A stretch of DNA of 64,000 nucleotides from Nocardioides sp. Soil805 (GTDB lineage Bacteria; Actinomycetota; Actinomycetes; Propionibacteriales; Nocardioidaceae): contig NZ_LMSU01000003.1 in assembly GCF_001429625.1 (NCBI RefSeq), positions 295,148 through 359,147 of the forward strand, read 5' to 3'. This document shows positions 46,969-55,038 of this stretch, piece after piece (positions within the stretch are counted from its first letter, which is position 1; each line of letters starts with the position of its first letter). The notes under the pieces are model-generated. The model had not been told where the DNA came from, did no database searches, and saw only the letters and a list, made by a program, of their open reading frames with translations. Both the position numbers and the translations under genes were made by a program.

Positions 46969-49668
46969 GTGTCGCAGACGAATGACTCTCGCCCCCGGCT
47001 CCTGCTCCTCGACGGCCACTCGCTGGCCTACCGGGCGTTCTTCGCCCTCCCGGTGGAGAACTTCGCGACCGCGACGGGCCAGCACACCAACGCCGTCTAC
47101 GGCTTCACCTCCATGCTCGTCAACGTGCTGCGCGACGAGGAGCCCACCCACGTCGCGGTGGCCTTCGACAAGTCGCGCCAGACCTTCCGGCTCGAGGAGT
47201 ACGCCGAGTACAAGGCCAAGCGCAACAAGACGCCCGGCGAGTTCAGCAGCCAGCTGCCGCTCATCCGGCGGGTCCTCGACGCGCTGCACATCACCCACCT
47301 CGAGCTCGAGGGCTACGAGGCCGACGACATCATCGCGACCCTCACCACCCAGGCCGTGGCCGAGGGCATGGAGGTGCTGATCCTCACCGGCGACCGCGAC
47401 TCCATCCAGCTGGTCACCGAGACCTCCACGGTCCTCTACCCGATGCGGGGGGTGAGCGACCTGGCTCGTCTCACGCCCGGCTACGTCGAGGACAAGTACG
47501 GCGTCCCGCCGTACCGCTACCCCGAGCTCGCCGCGATCGTGGGGGAGACCTCCGACAACCTGCCGGGCGTGCCGGGGGTGGGCCAGGGCTACGCCGCCAA
47601 GTGGATCAACGAGTACGACGGCCTCGACAACGTCATCGCCCGCGCCGACGAGATCACCGGCAAGAAGGGCGAGGCGCTGCGCGAGCACCTCGGTGACGTC
47701 ATCCGCAACCGCCGCCTCAACGCCCTGGTCCGCGACCTGACCCTCCCGGTGCGTCCGGGCGAGACGGCCCGGCAGCCCTGGGACCGCACGGCCGGGCTCG
47801 AGCTCCTCGACGAGCTGGAGTTCCGCGGCGAGCTGCGGACCAGGCTGATGGACACCATCGACCCCGACCCGGGCGCGACCGACACCGCCGAGGCCGGCTT
47901 CGAGCTGGACGGCGAGCGGCTCGCCGGCGGGACCGTCGCGCCGTGGCTCGAGGCGCACGTGGCCGCCGGCGAGCGCGTCGGCGTCGCCGTCCAGGGCTCG
48001 TGGCGCGCCGGCACCGGCGAGGTCGTCTCCCTCGCGGTCGCCACGGCCGACGGGGCGGCCGCCTGGGTCGACGTCACCGAGGTCTCGCCCGAGGACGACG
48101 AGGCGCTGGCCGCGTGGCTGGCCGACCCGGCCCGGCCCAAGGTGCTCCACGACGCCAAGGGTCCGATCCTCGCCCTGGCCGCCCGCGGGTGGCAGCTCGA
48201 CGGGCTCGCGGTCGACACCGCGCTCGCGGCGTACCTCGTCCAGCCCGACCAGCGCTCCTACGACCTCGCCGACCTCACCCTGCGCTACCTCAAGCGCGAG
48301 CTGCGCCAGGACACCGCCGACTCCGACCAGCTGACCCTCGACGCCCTCGACGACACCGGCACCAGCGACGTCGCGATGCTCACCGCCAAGGCGGTGCTCG
48401 ACCTCGCGGAGGCCCTCGACGACGCGGTCGAGGAGCACGGCGGGACCCAGCTGCTCGCCGACGTCGAGCTGCCCCTCATCGGCACCCTCGTGCGGATGGA
48501 GCAGACCGGCATCGCGGTCGACACCGACTACCTGGAGGGCCTCGAGTCGGAGTTCGGCGACCAGGTCCGCGCGGCCGCGCAGGACGCCTACGACGTCATC
48601 GGCAAGGAGATCAACCTCGGCTCGCCCAAGCAGCTCCAGGTCGTGCTCTTCGACGAGCTCGACATGCCCAAGACCAAGCGCACCAAGACGGGCTACACCA
48701 CCGACGCAGACGCGCTCCAGCAGCTGTTCGAGAAGACCGAGCACCCCTTCCTCCAACACCTGCTCCGCCACCGCGACGTGATCCGGCTGCGCCAGACCGT
48801 GGAGGGCCTGCTCAAGACGGTGGCCCCCGACGGTCGCATCCACACGACGTACAACCAGATCATCGCGGCCACCGGGCGGCTCTCCAGCACCGATCCCAAC
48901 CTGCAGAACATCCCGATCCGCACCGAGGCGGGTCGCCGGATCCGCGAGGGCTTCGTGGTCGGTGAGGGGCACGAGTGCCTGATGACGGCCGACTACAGCC
49001 AGGTCGAGATGCGCATCATGGCCCACCTGTCCGAGGACGCCCTGCTCATCGAGGCGTTCCGCTCCGGCCAGGACTTCCACTCCATGACCGCGGCCCGGGT
49101 CTTCGACGTCGACGCCGACGCGGTGAGCACCGAGCAGCGCGCCAAGATCAAGGCGATGAACTACGGGCTCGCCTACGGGTTGTCGGCGTTCGGGCTCTCG
49201 CAGCAGCTGCGCATCGACACCGGCGAGGCGCGGGGCCTGATGGACGAGTACTTCGAGACGTTCGGGGGAGTGCGCGACTACCTCGGCGGCATCGTCGACG
49301 AGGCCCGCCGCTCGGGCTTCACCGAGACGATCATGGGTCGGCGCCGCTACCTCCCCGACCTGACGAGCGACAACCGCCAGCGCCGCGAGACCGCCGAGCG
49401 GATGGCGCTCAACGCCCCGATCCAGGGGTCGGCGGCCGACCTGGTCAAGGTCGCGATGCTGGGCGTCGAGGCGGCCCTGGCCGAGCAGGGGCTGCGCTCG
49501 CGGATGCTCCTGCAGGTCCACGACGAGCTCGTCTTCGAGGTGGCGTCGGGGGAGCGCGAGGCGCTGGCCGCGCTGGTGCGCGAGCAGATGGGCGCCGCGG
49601 CCGACCTCGCGGTCCCGCTGGACGTCTCCGTCGGCACCGGTCGCAGCTGGCACGAGGCCGCGCACTAG
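46969..49668 (+). CDS. polA: DNA polymerase I
   Basis: An 899-residue enzyme for Okazaki fragment processing and repair. The N-terminal 5'-3' exonuclease domain (LLLDGHSLAYRAFFALP, then EADDIIATLT and ILTGDRDSIQL) is intact. The middle region (about 310-490) keeps the exonuclease fold, but the catalytic DxE of proofreading polymerases is missing, as in other actinobacteria. The polymerase domain has TTYNQIIAATGRLSSTDPNLQNIP, the motif A region MTADYSQVEMRIMAHLS, the O helix RAKIKAMNYGLAYGLS and motif C LLQVHDELVFEV. GTG 46969 has TAGAGT six bases upstream (leaderless). Confidence 0.97.
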   Translation: MSQTNDSRPRLLLLDGHSLAYRAFFALPVENFATATGQHTNAVYGFTSMLVNVLRDEEPTHVAVAFDKSRQTFRLEEYAEYKAKRNKTPGEFSSQLPLIRRVLDALHITHLELEGYEADDIIATLTTQAVAEGMEVLILTGDRDSIQLVTETSTVLYPMRGVSDLARLTPGYVEDKYGVPPYRYPELAAIVGETSDNLPGVPGVGQGYAAKWINEYDGLDNVIARADEITGKKGEALREHLGDVIRNRRLNALVRDLTLPVRPGETARQPWDRTAGLELLDELEFRGELRTRLMDTIDPDPGATDTAEAGFELDGERLAGGTVAPWLEAHVAAGERVGVAVQGSWRAGTGEVVSLAVATADGAAAWVDVTEVSPEDDEALAAWLADPARPKVLHDAKGPILALAARGWQLDGLAVDTALAAYLVQPDQRSYDLADLTLRYLKRELRQDTADSDQLTLDALDDTGTSDVAMLTAKAVLDLAEALDDAVEEHGGTQLLADVELPLIGTLVRMEQTGIAVDTDYLEGLESEFGDQVRAAAQDAYDVIGKEINLGSPKQLQVVLFDELDMPKTKRTKTGYTTDADALQQLFEKTEHPFLQHLLRHRDVIRLRQTVEGLLKTVAPDGRIHTTYNQIIAATGRLSSTDPNLQNIPIRTEAGRRIREGFVVGEGHECLMTADYSQVEMRIMAHLSEDALLIEAFRSGQDFHSMTAARVFDVDADAVSTEQRAKIKAMNYGLAYGLSAFGLSQQLRIDTGEARGLMDEYFETFGGVRDYLGGIVDEARRSGFTETIMGRRRYLPDLTSDNRQRRETAERMALNAPIQGSAADLVKVAMLGVEAALAEQGLRSRMLLQVHDELVFEVASGEREALAALVREQMGAAADLAVPLDVSVGTGRSWHEAAH

Positions 49669-49692
49669 ACGTGGGCGCCGGGTCGCGACCGG

Positions 49693-50943
49693 TCAGGCGG
49701 TGTGCGCGGGCTCGGGGAGCTCGGCGCGCTGCGTGCGCAGGAAGTAGGCGGCGGCTCCCAGCAGCAGGCCCAGCAGCACCGCGTCGACCGACGCGACCGT
49801 GACGGCGAGACCGATGATCGAGTCCCGGGTGAGGCCGAGGCCGACCACGCAGGCCAGGGCGACCCACACCGACAGCACCGTCCACCGACCCTGTCGGGCC
49901 AGGACGGAGTAGACCAGCAGCTGGATCATCGAGAGCAGGGTGCCGATGATCGCGAAGAGCCACAGGTAGGGCTGGATCTCGTCGAACTCCGCACCTCCGG
50001 CGAAGACCATCGCGAGGGGGGCGAGCAGCCAGGTGGCCACGGTGCCGACGAGACCGAGGCCGCCGATGAGGACGAGGCTGCGCACCAGGGCGCGGCGTCG
50101 CTCCTCCACCGTCGCCAGCGCGGGGAAGGCCACCACCACGACGAACTGGGGCAGGAAGAGCATCGCCTTGGTGATGATGAGCCCCGCGGCGTACAGGCCG
50201 GAGTCGTGGTCGGGCAGGACGTTGCGGGCGACGATGATGTCGACGTTGGACAGCGCGAAGAAGGCGAGCAGCGCCTGTGAGTTGTGCAGGCACTCCGTGA
50301 CGATCGCCCGGCCGCGGTGGGTGTCGCTGACCTCGCCGGGCTGCCGCGCGGTGCGCAGCGCCCACCAGCCCACGAGCGCAGGGACGAAGAAGGCGATCGT
50401 CACGCCGAGGAGCGCGGTGAACTCGCCGGGTGCCAGCACGACCAGGGTCGTGGCGATCACGAGCCGGGGGACGCCGGCCGCGACGTAGACCAGCCCGAGG
50501 GCCCCCCACCGACGCTCGCCCTGGAGGATGCCGGCCTGCCCGCCCATGATCGTCAGCGGCACCGCGGCGACCGCGATGAGCGCCGTGGTCGGCAGGCTGT
50601 CGAGGCGCAGCAGCCGGTCGATGGCGGGAGTGAGCACGAGCAGCACGAGGCCGAGCGCGACGGCACCCCGATGGGTCACGCGCATGATCGAGCGCTCGAT
50701 CTGCGCGACGTGCCCCGGGTCGGCCGAGATGCGGCGTGCGGCGGTGGCCTGCAGCCCGAGCGACAGCACGCTGACCACGATGAGGAAGTTCATCGCCGCG
50801 ATCAGGGCGCCGTAGTCCTTCGGGCCGAGCAGGTACGTCGCCAGCATGGTGAAGCCGTAGGTCGCGACGTTCATGACGGCCATCGCCACCGCGATGCCGG
50901 CGCTGGTCTGCGCCAGGCTGCGGACGCGGTCGATGACTGCCAC
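49693..50943 (-). CDS. Polysaccharide flippase-like membrane protein (MOP superfamily)
   Basis: A 416-residue polytopic protein with about 12 hydrophobic helices. It resembles oligosaccharide flippases of the MOP superfamily: AVMNVATYGFTMLATYLLGPKDYGALIAAMNFLIVV at the start, then HNSQALLAFFALSNVDIIVARNVLP and GLYAAGLIITKAMLFLPQFVVVV, the classical Wzx-like segments. It would move lipid-linked glycans across the membrane. GTG 50943 lies seven bases after TAGGCT (leaderless). It is divergent from the GT-C-like gene and opens the envelope locus. Confidence 0.85.
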   Translation of the reverse strand: MAVIDRVRSLAQTSAGIAVAMAVMNVATYGFTMLATYLLGPKDYGALIAAMNFLIVVSVLSLGLQATAARRISADPGHVAQIERSIMRVTHRGAVALGLVLLVLTPAIDRLLRLDSLPTTALIAVAAVPLTIMGGQAGILQGERRWGALGLVYVAAGVPRLVIATTLVVLAPGEFTALLGVTIAFFVPALVGWWALRTARQPGEVSDTHRGRAIVTECLHNSQALLAFFALSNVDIIVARNVLPDHDSGLYAAGLIITKAMLFLPQFVVVVAFPALATVEERRRALVRSLVLIGGLGLVGTVATWLLAPLAMVFAGGAEFDEIQPYLWLFAIIGTLLSMIQLLVYSVLARQGRWTVLSVWVALACVVGLGLTRDSIIGLAVTVASVDAVLLGLLLGAAAYFLRTQRAELPEPAHTA

Positions 50944-51028
50944 GGGCGCGAGCCTAGGCGGTGCCCAGCCAGTAGGGTCGGACGCCTGCCTGCTCCGCCG
51001 GAGCGTCGGTACCCCGGGAGGAGGAGTG

Positions 51029-52780
51029 GTGCCCACACGGAGTACCGCCGCTCCCGGCACGGTGTCGTCCCGCGGCCGCCTCCCTGCGCTGCTGCCCACC
51101 GCCTGGTCGCTGCTGCTGGCCGCACTGGTCCTGGGCCCGGCGCTCGGGTGGGGCTACGTGCTCAGCTACGACATGGTCTGGGTGCCCCGGCTCGACCTGC
51201 GCGCCGACACCCTCGGGCTGGGCAGCGCGCTGCCCCGTGCCGTGCCCTCCGACGCGGTGGTCGCGGTGCTCGACGACGTGGTGCCCGCCGTCCTGCTCCA
51301 GAAGCTGGTGCTGCTCGGTGCCCTGACGGTGGCCGGTGCCGGGGCCGCGGCACTCGTGCACGAGCGGTCCGTCCCGGCGCGCCTGGTCGCCGCGACGCTG
51401 GCGGTGTGGAACCCGTTCGTGGTCGAGCGCCTGGTGATCGGGCACTGGCCCCTCCTGGTGGGGTACGCGGTGCTGCCGTGGGTGGTGGTCGCGCTGCGCG
51501 ACCGGGAGCGGCCGCGACTGCCGTCGTACCTCCCGCTCCTGCTGCTCCTCGGCAGCCTGAGCGCGAGCGCCGGGCTGGCCACCGCCGTCGCCGCGCTCGC
51601 CGTCGGCGTACGCCGCTCGGACGCGCGCCGCACCCTGGTCCTGCTGGCCTGGCTGGCGGCCGCGAACGCTCCGTGGGTGGTCGCCGGACTGGTGCAGGCC
51701 TCGACGGCCACCTCGGACCCCGCCGGCGCCGAGCTGTTCGCCACCGCCGGCGAGGGGCTGCTGACCGGACCGTCGGCCGCGCTGTCCTTCGGCGGGATCT
51801 GGAACGCGGAGGTGGTGCCGACCTCGCGCACCGGCTGGGCCGGCCTGGCGATGACCGTCCTGCTCCTCGCGGCGGCTGCCGTGGGGCTCCTGCGGGTGCT
51901 CCGTGGCCGGGTGCACGTCGACGCGCTGGGCGGCCTGGTCGTGTGCTGGGGCGTGGGGACGGGGCTGGCGGTGCTGAGCTGGGCGGCGCCGGGTGCGCTG
52001 GGCCGGCTGGCCGCCGACGTCCCCGGGGGCGGGCTGGTGCGCGACGGCTCGCGCCTGCTGGGACTGGCCGTGCCGCTCGTCGTCGTGCTGGTCGCCGTGG
52101 CGGTGGACGCCCTCCTCGAGCGCCTGCCCGACCCGGCGACCCGCGTGCTGGTGGGCGGCGTGCTGGCGCTGCTGCCGCTGAGCCTGATGCCCGACGCGGC
52201 GTGGGGTGTCGCTGGACGGCTCGACGCCGTGGCCTACCCGGTCGCGTACGACGACGCGCGCGAGGCCGTCTCCCGTGCGCCGGCGGGTGACGCCGTCTCG
52301 CTGCCCTTCGTGAGCTACCGCGCCCCGGTCTGGAACGACTCGCGCCGCGTGCTGGACCCGTTGGGCCGCTACCTCGACCGCCCGGTCGTGGTCAACGACG
52401 AGCTGGTCGTCTCCGGCACCCGGATCGCGGGGGAGGACCCGCGGGCGGCCCGGGTGGTCACCGCGCTGGACGCACCCTCGCCGGGGGAGCGGTCGGCGCT
52501 GCTGCGGGAGGAGGGGATCTCGGTCGTCGTCGTCGAGCAGATCGAGGGCTACCCGGTGCCGGCGCTGGAGGGCACCGCCACCCTCGACGGCGACCTCGCC
52601 GTCATCGAGCTGGGAGCCGCGGACACGCCGCGCCCGTCGCCGACGCGCCGCGCCGCCATGGCGGCGGCCTGGCTGGCGTGGCTGCTGGTGCCGGCCGGAG
52701 CGGTCGCCCTGGGGCTCCGGCGCCGTCGACAGGCCCGTCGGCGGACCCTCGGCGACACCCGCCGGTGCGCCCGTCCCTGA
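51029..52780 (+). CDS. GT-C-like polytopic membrane protein
   Basis: A 583-residue protein with about 12 hydrophobic segments. An aspartate sits in the first outer loop (WGYVLSYDMVWVPRLDL), as in GT-C glycosyltransferases that use lipid-linked sugars, and NPFVVERLVIGHWPLLVGYAVLPWVV and RDGSRLLGLAVPLVVVL recall parallel segments of the AftD-like protein encoded at 55035-59126. No carbohydrate-binding domains are present. The start GTG 51029 follows GGGAGGAGG. It probably adds a sugar to an envelope glycan; this is an inference from topology and neighbours. Confidence 0.6.
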   Translation: MPTRSTAAPGTVSSRGRLPALLPTAWSLLLAALVLGPALGWGYVLSYDMVWVPRLDLRADTLGLGSALPRAVPSDAVVAVLDDVVPAVLLQKLVLLGALTVAGAGAAALVHERSVPARLVAATLAVWNPFVVERLVIGHWPLLVGYAVLPWVVVALRDRERPRLPSYLPLLLLLGSLSASAGLATAVAALAVGVRRSDARRTLVLLAWLAAANAPWVVAGLVQASTATSDPAGAELFATAGEGLLTGPSAALSFGGIWNAEVVPTSRTGWAGLAMTVLLLAAAAVGLLRVLRGRVHVDALGGLVVCWGVGTGLAVLSWAAPGALGRLAADVPGGGLVRDGSRLLGLAVPLVVVLVAVAVDALLERLPDPATRVLVGGVLALLPLSLMPDAAWGVAGRLDAVAYPVAYDDAREAVSRAPAGDAVSLPFVSYRAPVWNDSRRVLDPLGRYLDRPVVVNDELVVSGTRIAGEDPRAARVVTALDAPSPGERSALLREEGISVVVVEQIEGYPVPALEGTATLDGDLAVIELGAADTPRPSPTRRAAMAAAWLAWLLVPAGAVALGLRRRRQARRRTLGDTRRCARP

Positions 52781-52867
52781 CCTGCGGGAGATTCGTCCAC
52801 CGAAATGGCACATCGGGCCGTACCGGCTGGTAAGGTCCGCGACGTACCTGAGGAGGGTCATTCCACA

Positions 52868-53026
52868 ATGGGAACTGTCGTTGCGCCGCTCGTGAGCATC
52901 GTTGCCGGTGCTGTCCTTGGTGTCACCACGCTGATGGGCGTCATCTCGTCCCAGACCGGTGCCCCCGACCAGTCCCCGGCCAACGCCGAGGCCCCCGCGC
53001 TGGAGTACGGCACCGTCTCGGAGTGA
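52868..53026 (+). CDS. DUF2613 small membrane protein
   Basis: A 52-residue peptide with one glycine-rich transmembrane segment (VAPLVSIVAGAVLGVTTLMGVI) and a short acidic tail. It matches the DUF2613 pattern; in mycobacteria a comparable small gene lies beside aftD. ATG 52868 has GGAGGG about 11 bases upstream and TAAGGT further up. Function unknown. Confidence 0.75.
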   Translation: MGTVVAPLVSIVAGAVLGVTTLMGVISSQTGAPDQSPANAEAPALEYGTVSE

Positions 53027-53030
53027 CCCG

Positions 53031-53049
53031 GGCGCGGCCTCGCCGCGCC
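53031..53049. terminator. Bidirectional hairpin between DUF2613 and GT4 genes
   Basis: GGCGCGGC and GCCGCGCC form a perfect 8-bp stem with a CTC loop, placed five bases after the DUF2613 stop and 11 bases from the GT4 stop on the other strand. It suits termination of both convergent genes; no U tract. Confidence 0.5.
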
Positions 53050-53060
53050 GGTCACGGCGG

Positions 53061-54218
53061 TCACCCCTCGTCGGGGTCCTGGCTGTCGATGATCTCGCCG
53101 CGCACCGCGCTGGCCACGACGTGGGAGAACGACTCCTGGGCGTGGCCCCACGTGAACTGGTGGCTCATCGCGTGCGCCCCCTCGCCGAGCCGGGCGCGCT
53201 CCTCGTGGTCCTCGACCAGCCGGGCGAGCGTCGCGGTGAAGGAGTCCTCGTCGTCGACGAGCACGCCTGAGCGCCCGTCGGCGACCGACTCGCGGGTGCC
53301 GCCCGCCGACCGGTAGGCGACCGTCGGGGTGCGGTGCATCCCCGCCTCGCCGATCACCAGGCCCCAGCCCTCCTTGAGCGACGGCAGGCCCAGCAGCCAC
53401 GCCTGCTCGTAGACCTCGTGCTTGCGTCGCTCGTCGACGTGGCCCTCGAAGACCACGGTGTCGCCGGCGCCACGCGCCTCGGCGTACGCGTGCAGCTCGG
53501 CCTCCCACCAGCCGCTGCCCACGACGTGCAGCCGCAGGTCCGGGTGCCGCTCGCGGATCGCGAGCGCCGCGTCGATGGCGTGCTCCACCTGCTTGTGCGG
53601 GACCAGGCGGCCGACGACCGCGATCATCGGGTACGCCGCCTTCCCCACACCGACCGGGATCACCGGGTCGGTGCCGTTGTGCACGACCGCGATCCGCTCG
53701 CGGTCGACCCCGAGGGCGACGAGCTCGCCCCGGGTGGCCCGCGAGACGGCGACGTACTGGCAGGCCCGGTAGAGGCGGGGCGCCAGCCGGCGCTCGACCC
53801 ACCACCCGACACGGCCGCTGAGTCCGGGGTAGACGACCGGCCACTGCTCCCGGTGCACGTGGTGGACGAGCACCACGACCGGCCGTCGGGTGGCCAGCCG
53901 GGTGAAGAACGGCAGCCCGTTCTGCACGTCCACCACGGCGTCGACGCGCCCGAGCTCGCGGCGCAGCAGGGCCGACACACCCTCCTTGTAGACGCTCAGC
54001 TTGGTGCCGCGGCGCAGGAACCGCACCCCGTCGACCGTCTCGTCCGGGGGCGCGGCCGCGTGGGCCGCGCACAGGATGGTGACGCGGGCCCCGCGGGCCA
54101 CCAGACCGTCCGCCATCTTCTCGAGGTAGCGCTCGGCGCCACCACCCTCGGGGTTGTGGGTGTCGCGCCAGCTGAAGAACGCGATGTGGCGGCCGGTGAG
54201 GTCGTGGACGTCGGACAT
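53061..54218 (-). CDS. GT4 family glycosyltransferase
   Basis: A 385-residue cytosolic GT-B glycosyltransferase. The acceptor domain starts HIAFFSWRDTHNPEGGGAERYLEKMADGL, typical of GT4, and the donor domain shows VVGRLVPHKQVEHAIDAA and the EX7E-like LPSLKEGWGLVIGEAG. It probably uses a nucleotide sugar, such as GDP-mannose, to build an envelope glycan. ATG 54218 lies eight bases after TACGGT. It is divergent from the methyltransferase-aftD operon, matching the Rv0225-type position in mycobacteria. Confidence 0.88.
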   Translation of the reverse strand: MSDVHDLTGRHIAFFSWRDTHNPEGGGAERYLEKMADGLVARGARVTILCAAHAAAPPDETVDGVRFLRRGTKLSVYKEGVSALLRRELGRVDAVVDVQNGLPFFTRLATRRPVVVLVHHVHREQWPVVYPGLSGRVGWWVERRLAPRLYRACQYVAVSRATRGELVALGVDRERIAVVHNGTDPVIPVGVGKAAYPMIAVVGRLVPHKQVEHAIDAALAIRERHPDLRLHVVGSGWWEAELHAYAEARGAGDTVVFEGHVDERRKHEVYEQAWLLGLPSLKEGWGLVIGEAGMHRTPTVAYRSAGGTRESVADGRSGVLVDDEDSFTATLARLVEDHEERARLGEGAHAMSHQFTWGHAQESFSHVVASAVRGEIIDSQDPDEG

Positions 54219-54258
54219 TGCGGCACACCGTACAGCTACTGCGGGGTAGGGTCTGCGC

Positions 54259-55038
54259 GTGCCGAGCCAGACCCGTCCCACCGAGGTGCCCCCCACCTCG
54301 ACGGGGCGGCGACCCTGGAGGGCCGACCTGAGGCGTTCGCTCCACCTCTTCACCGAGTTCCGCTACGAGCAGCCCGACCCGGCCCGGTTCTACACCGCCC
54401 TGGCGCAGGACTCGGCGGCCCACGTCGGGCAGTACGCCGACCTGGACGGGACCGTGCTCCTGGACGTCGGGGGCGGCCCGGGCTACTTCCGCGACGCCTT
54501 CCGGGCGGCCGGCGCGACGTACCTCGCCCTCGACTCCGACGTCGGGGAGCTCGCGGGCGCGGGGGACATCGGGGCCGGCACCGTCATCGGCAGCGGCATG
54601 CAGCTCCCGTTCGCGGACGACTCGGTGGACGTCTGCTACTCCTCCAACGTCCTCGAGCACGTGCCCGAGCCCTGGCGGATGGCCGAGGAGATGGTCCGCG
54701 TCACCCGACCGGGGGGCCTGGCGTTCATCAGCTACACCACCTGGTTCGGTCCCTGGGGCGGCCACGAGACCTCGCCCTGGCACTTCCTCGGTGGTCGGCG
54801 TGCCCGGCGCCGGTACGCCGCCAGGCACGGGCACGAGCCCAAGAACAAGTACGGCGAGTCGCTCTTCGCCGTCACCGTCGCCGACGGCCTGCGCTGGGCC
54901 CGCACCCAGCAGCACGCCGACGTCGTCCACCTCCTGCCGCGCTACAACCCCTGGTGGAGCCGCTGGCTGCTCCGCGTGCCGGTGGTGCGAGAGGTGGTGA
55001 CGTGGAACCTCGTGATCGTGCTGCGGAAGAAGAAGTGA
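54259..55038 (+). CDS. SAM-dependent methyltransferase of the aftD locus
   Basis: A 259-residue class I methyltransferase. Motif I is VLLDVGGGPGYFRDAFRAAGA, followed by YLALDSDVGE and the motif IV region SVDVCYSSNVLEHVPEPWRMAEEMVRV, then FISYTTWFGPWGGHETSPWHFL. A relative of mycobacterial Rv0224c seems likely. GTG 54259 lies six bases after TAGGGT (leaderless). Its TGA overlaps the GTG of the aftD-like gene by four bases, so both proteins are made together. Substrate unknown, possibly a lipid or glycan. Confidence 0.85.
   Translation: MPSQTRPTEVPPTSTGRRPWRADLRRSLHLFTEFRYEQPDPARFYTALAQDSAAHVGQYADLDGTVLLDVGGGPGYFRDAFRAAGATYLALDSDVGELAGAGDIGAGTVIGSGMQLPFADDSVDVCYSSNVLEHVPEPWRMAEEMVRVTRPGGLAFISYTTWFGPWGGHETSPWHFLGGRRARRRYAARHGHEPKNKYGESLFAVTVADGLRWARTQQHADVVHLLPRYNPWWSRWLLRVPVVREVVTWNLVIVLRKKK

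Noticed and set aside
49681..49690. Palindrome GGTCGCGACC between polA and the flippase gene
   Set aside because: Ten bases of self-complementary GC-rich sequence are expected by chance in this genome.
53334..55034. In-frame extension upstream of the aftD-like gene
   Set aside because: Antisense to the GT4 gene and out of frame with the methyltransferase; GTG 55035 gives the family N-terminus.
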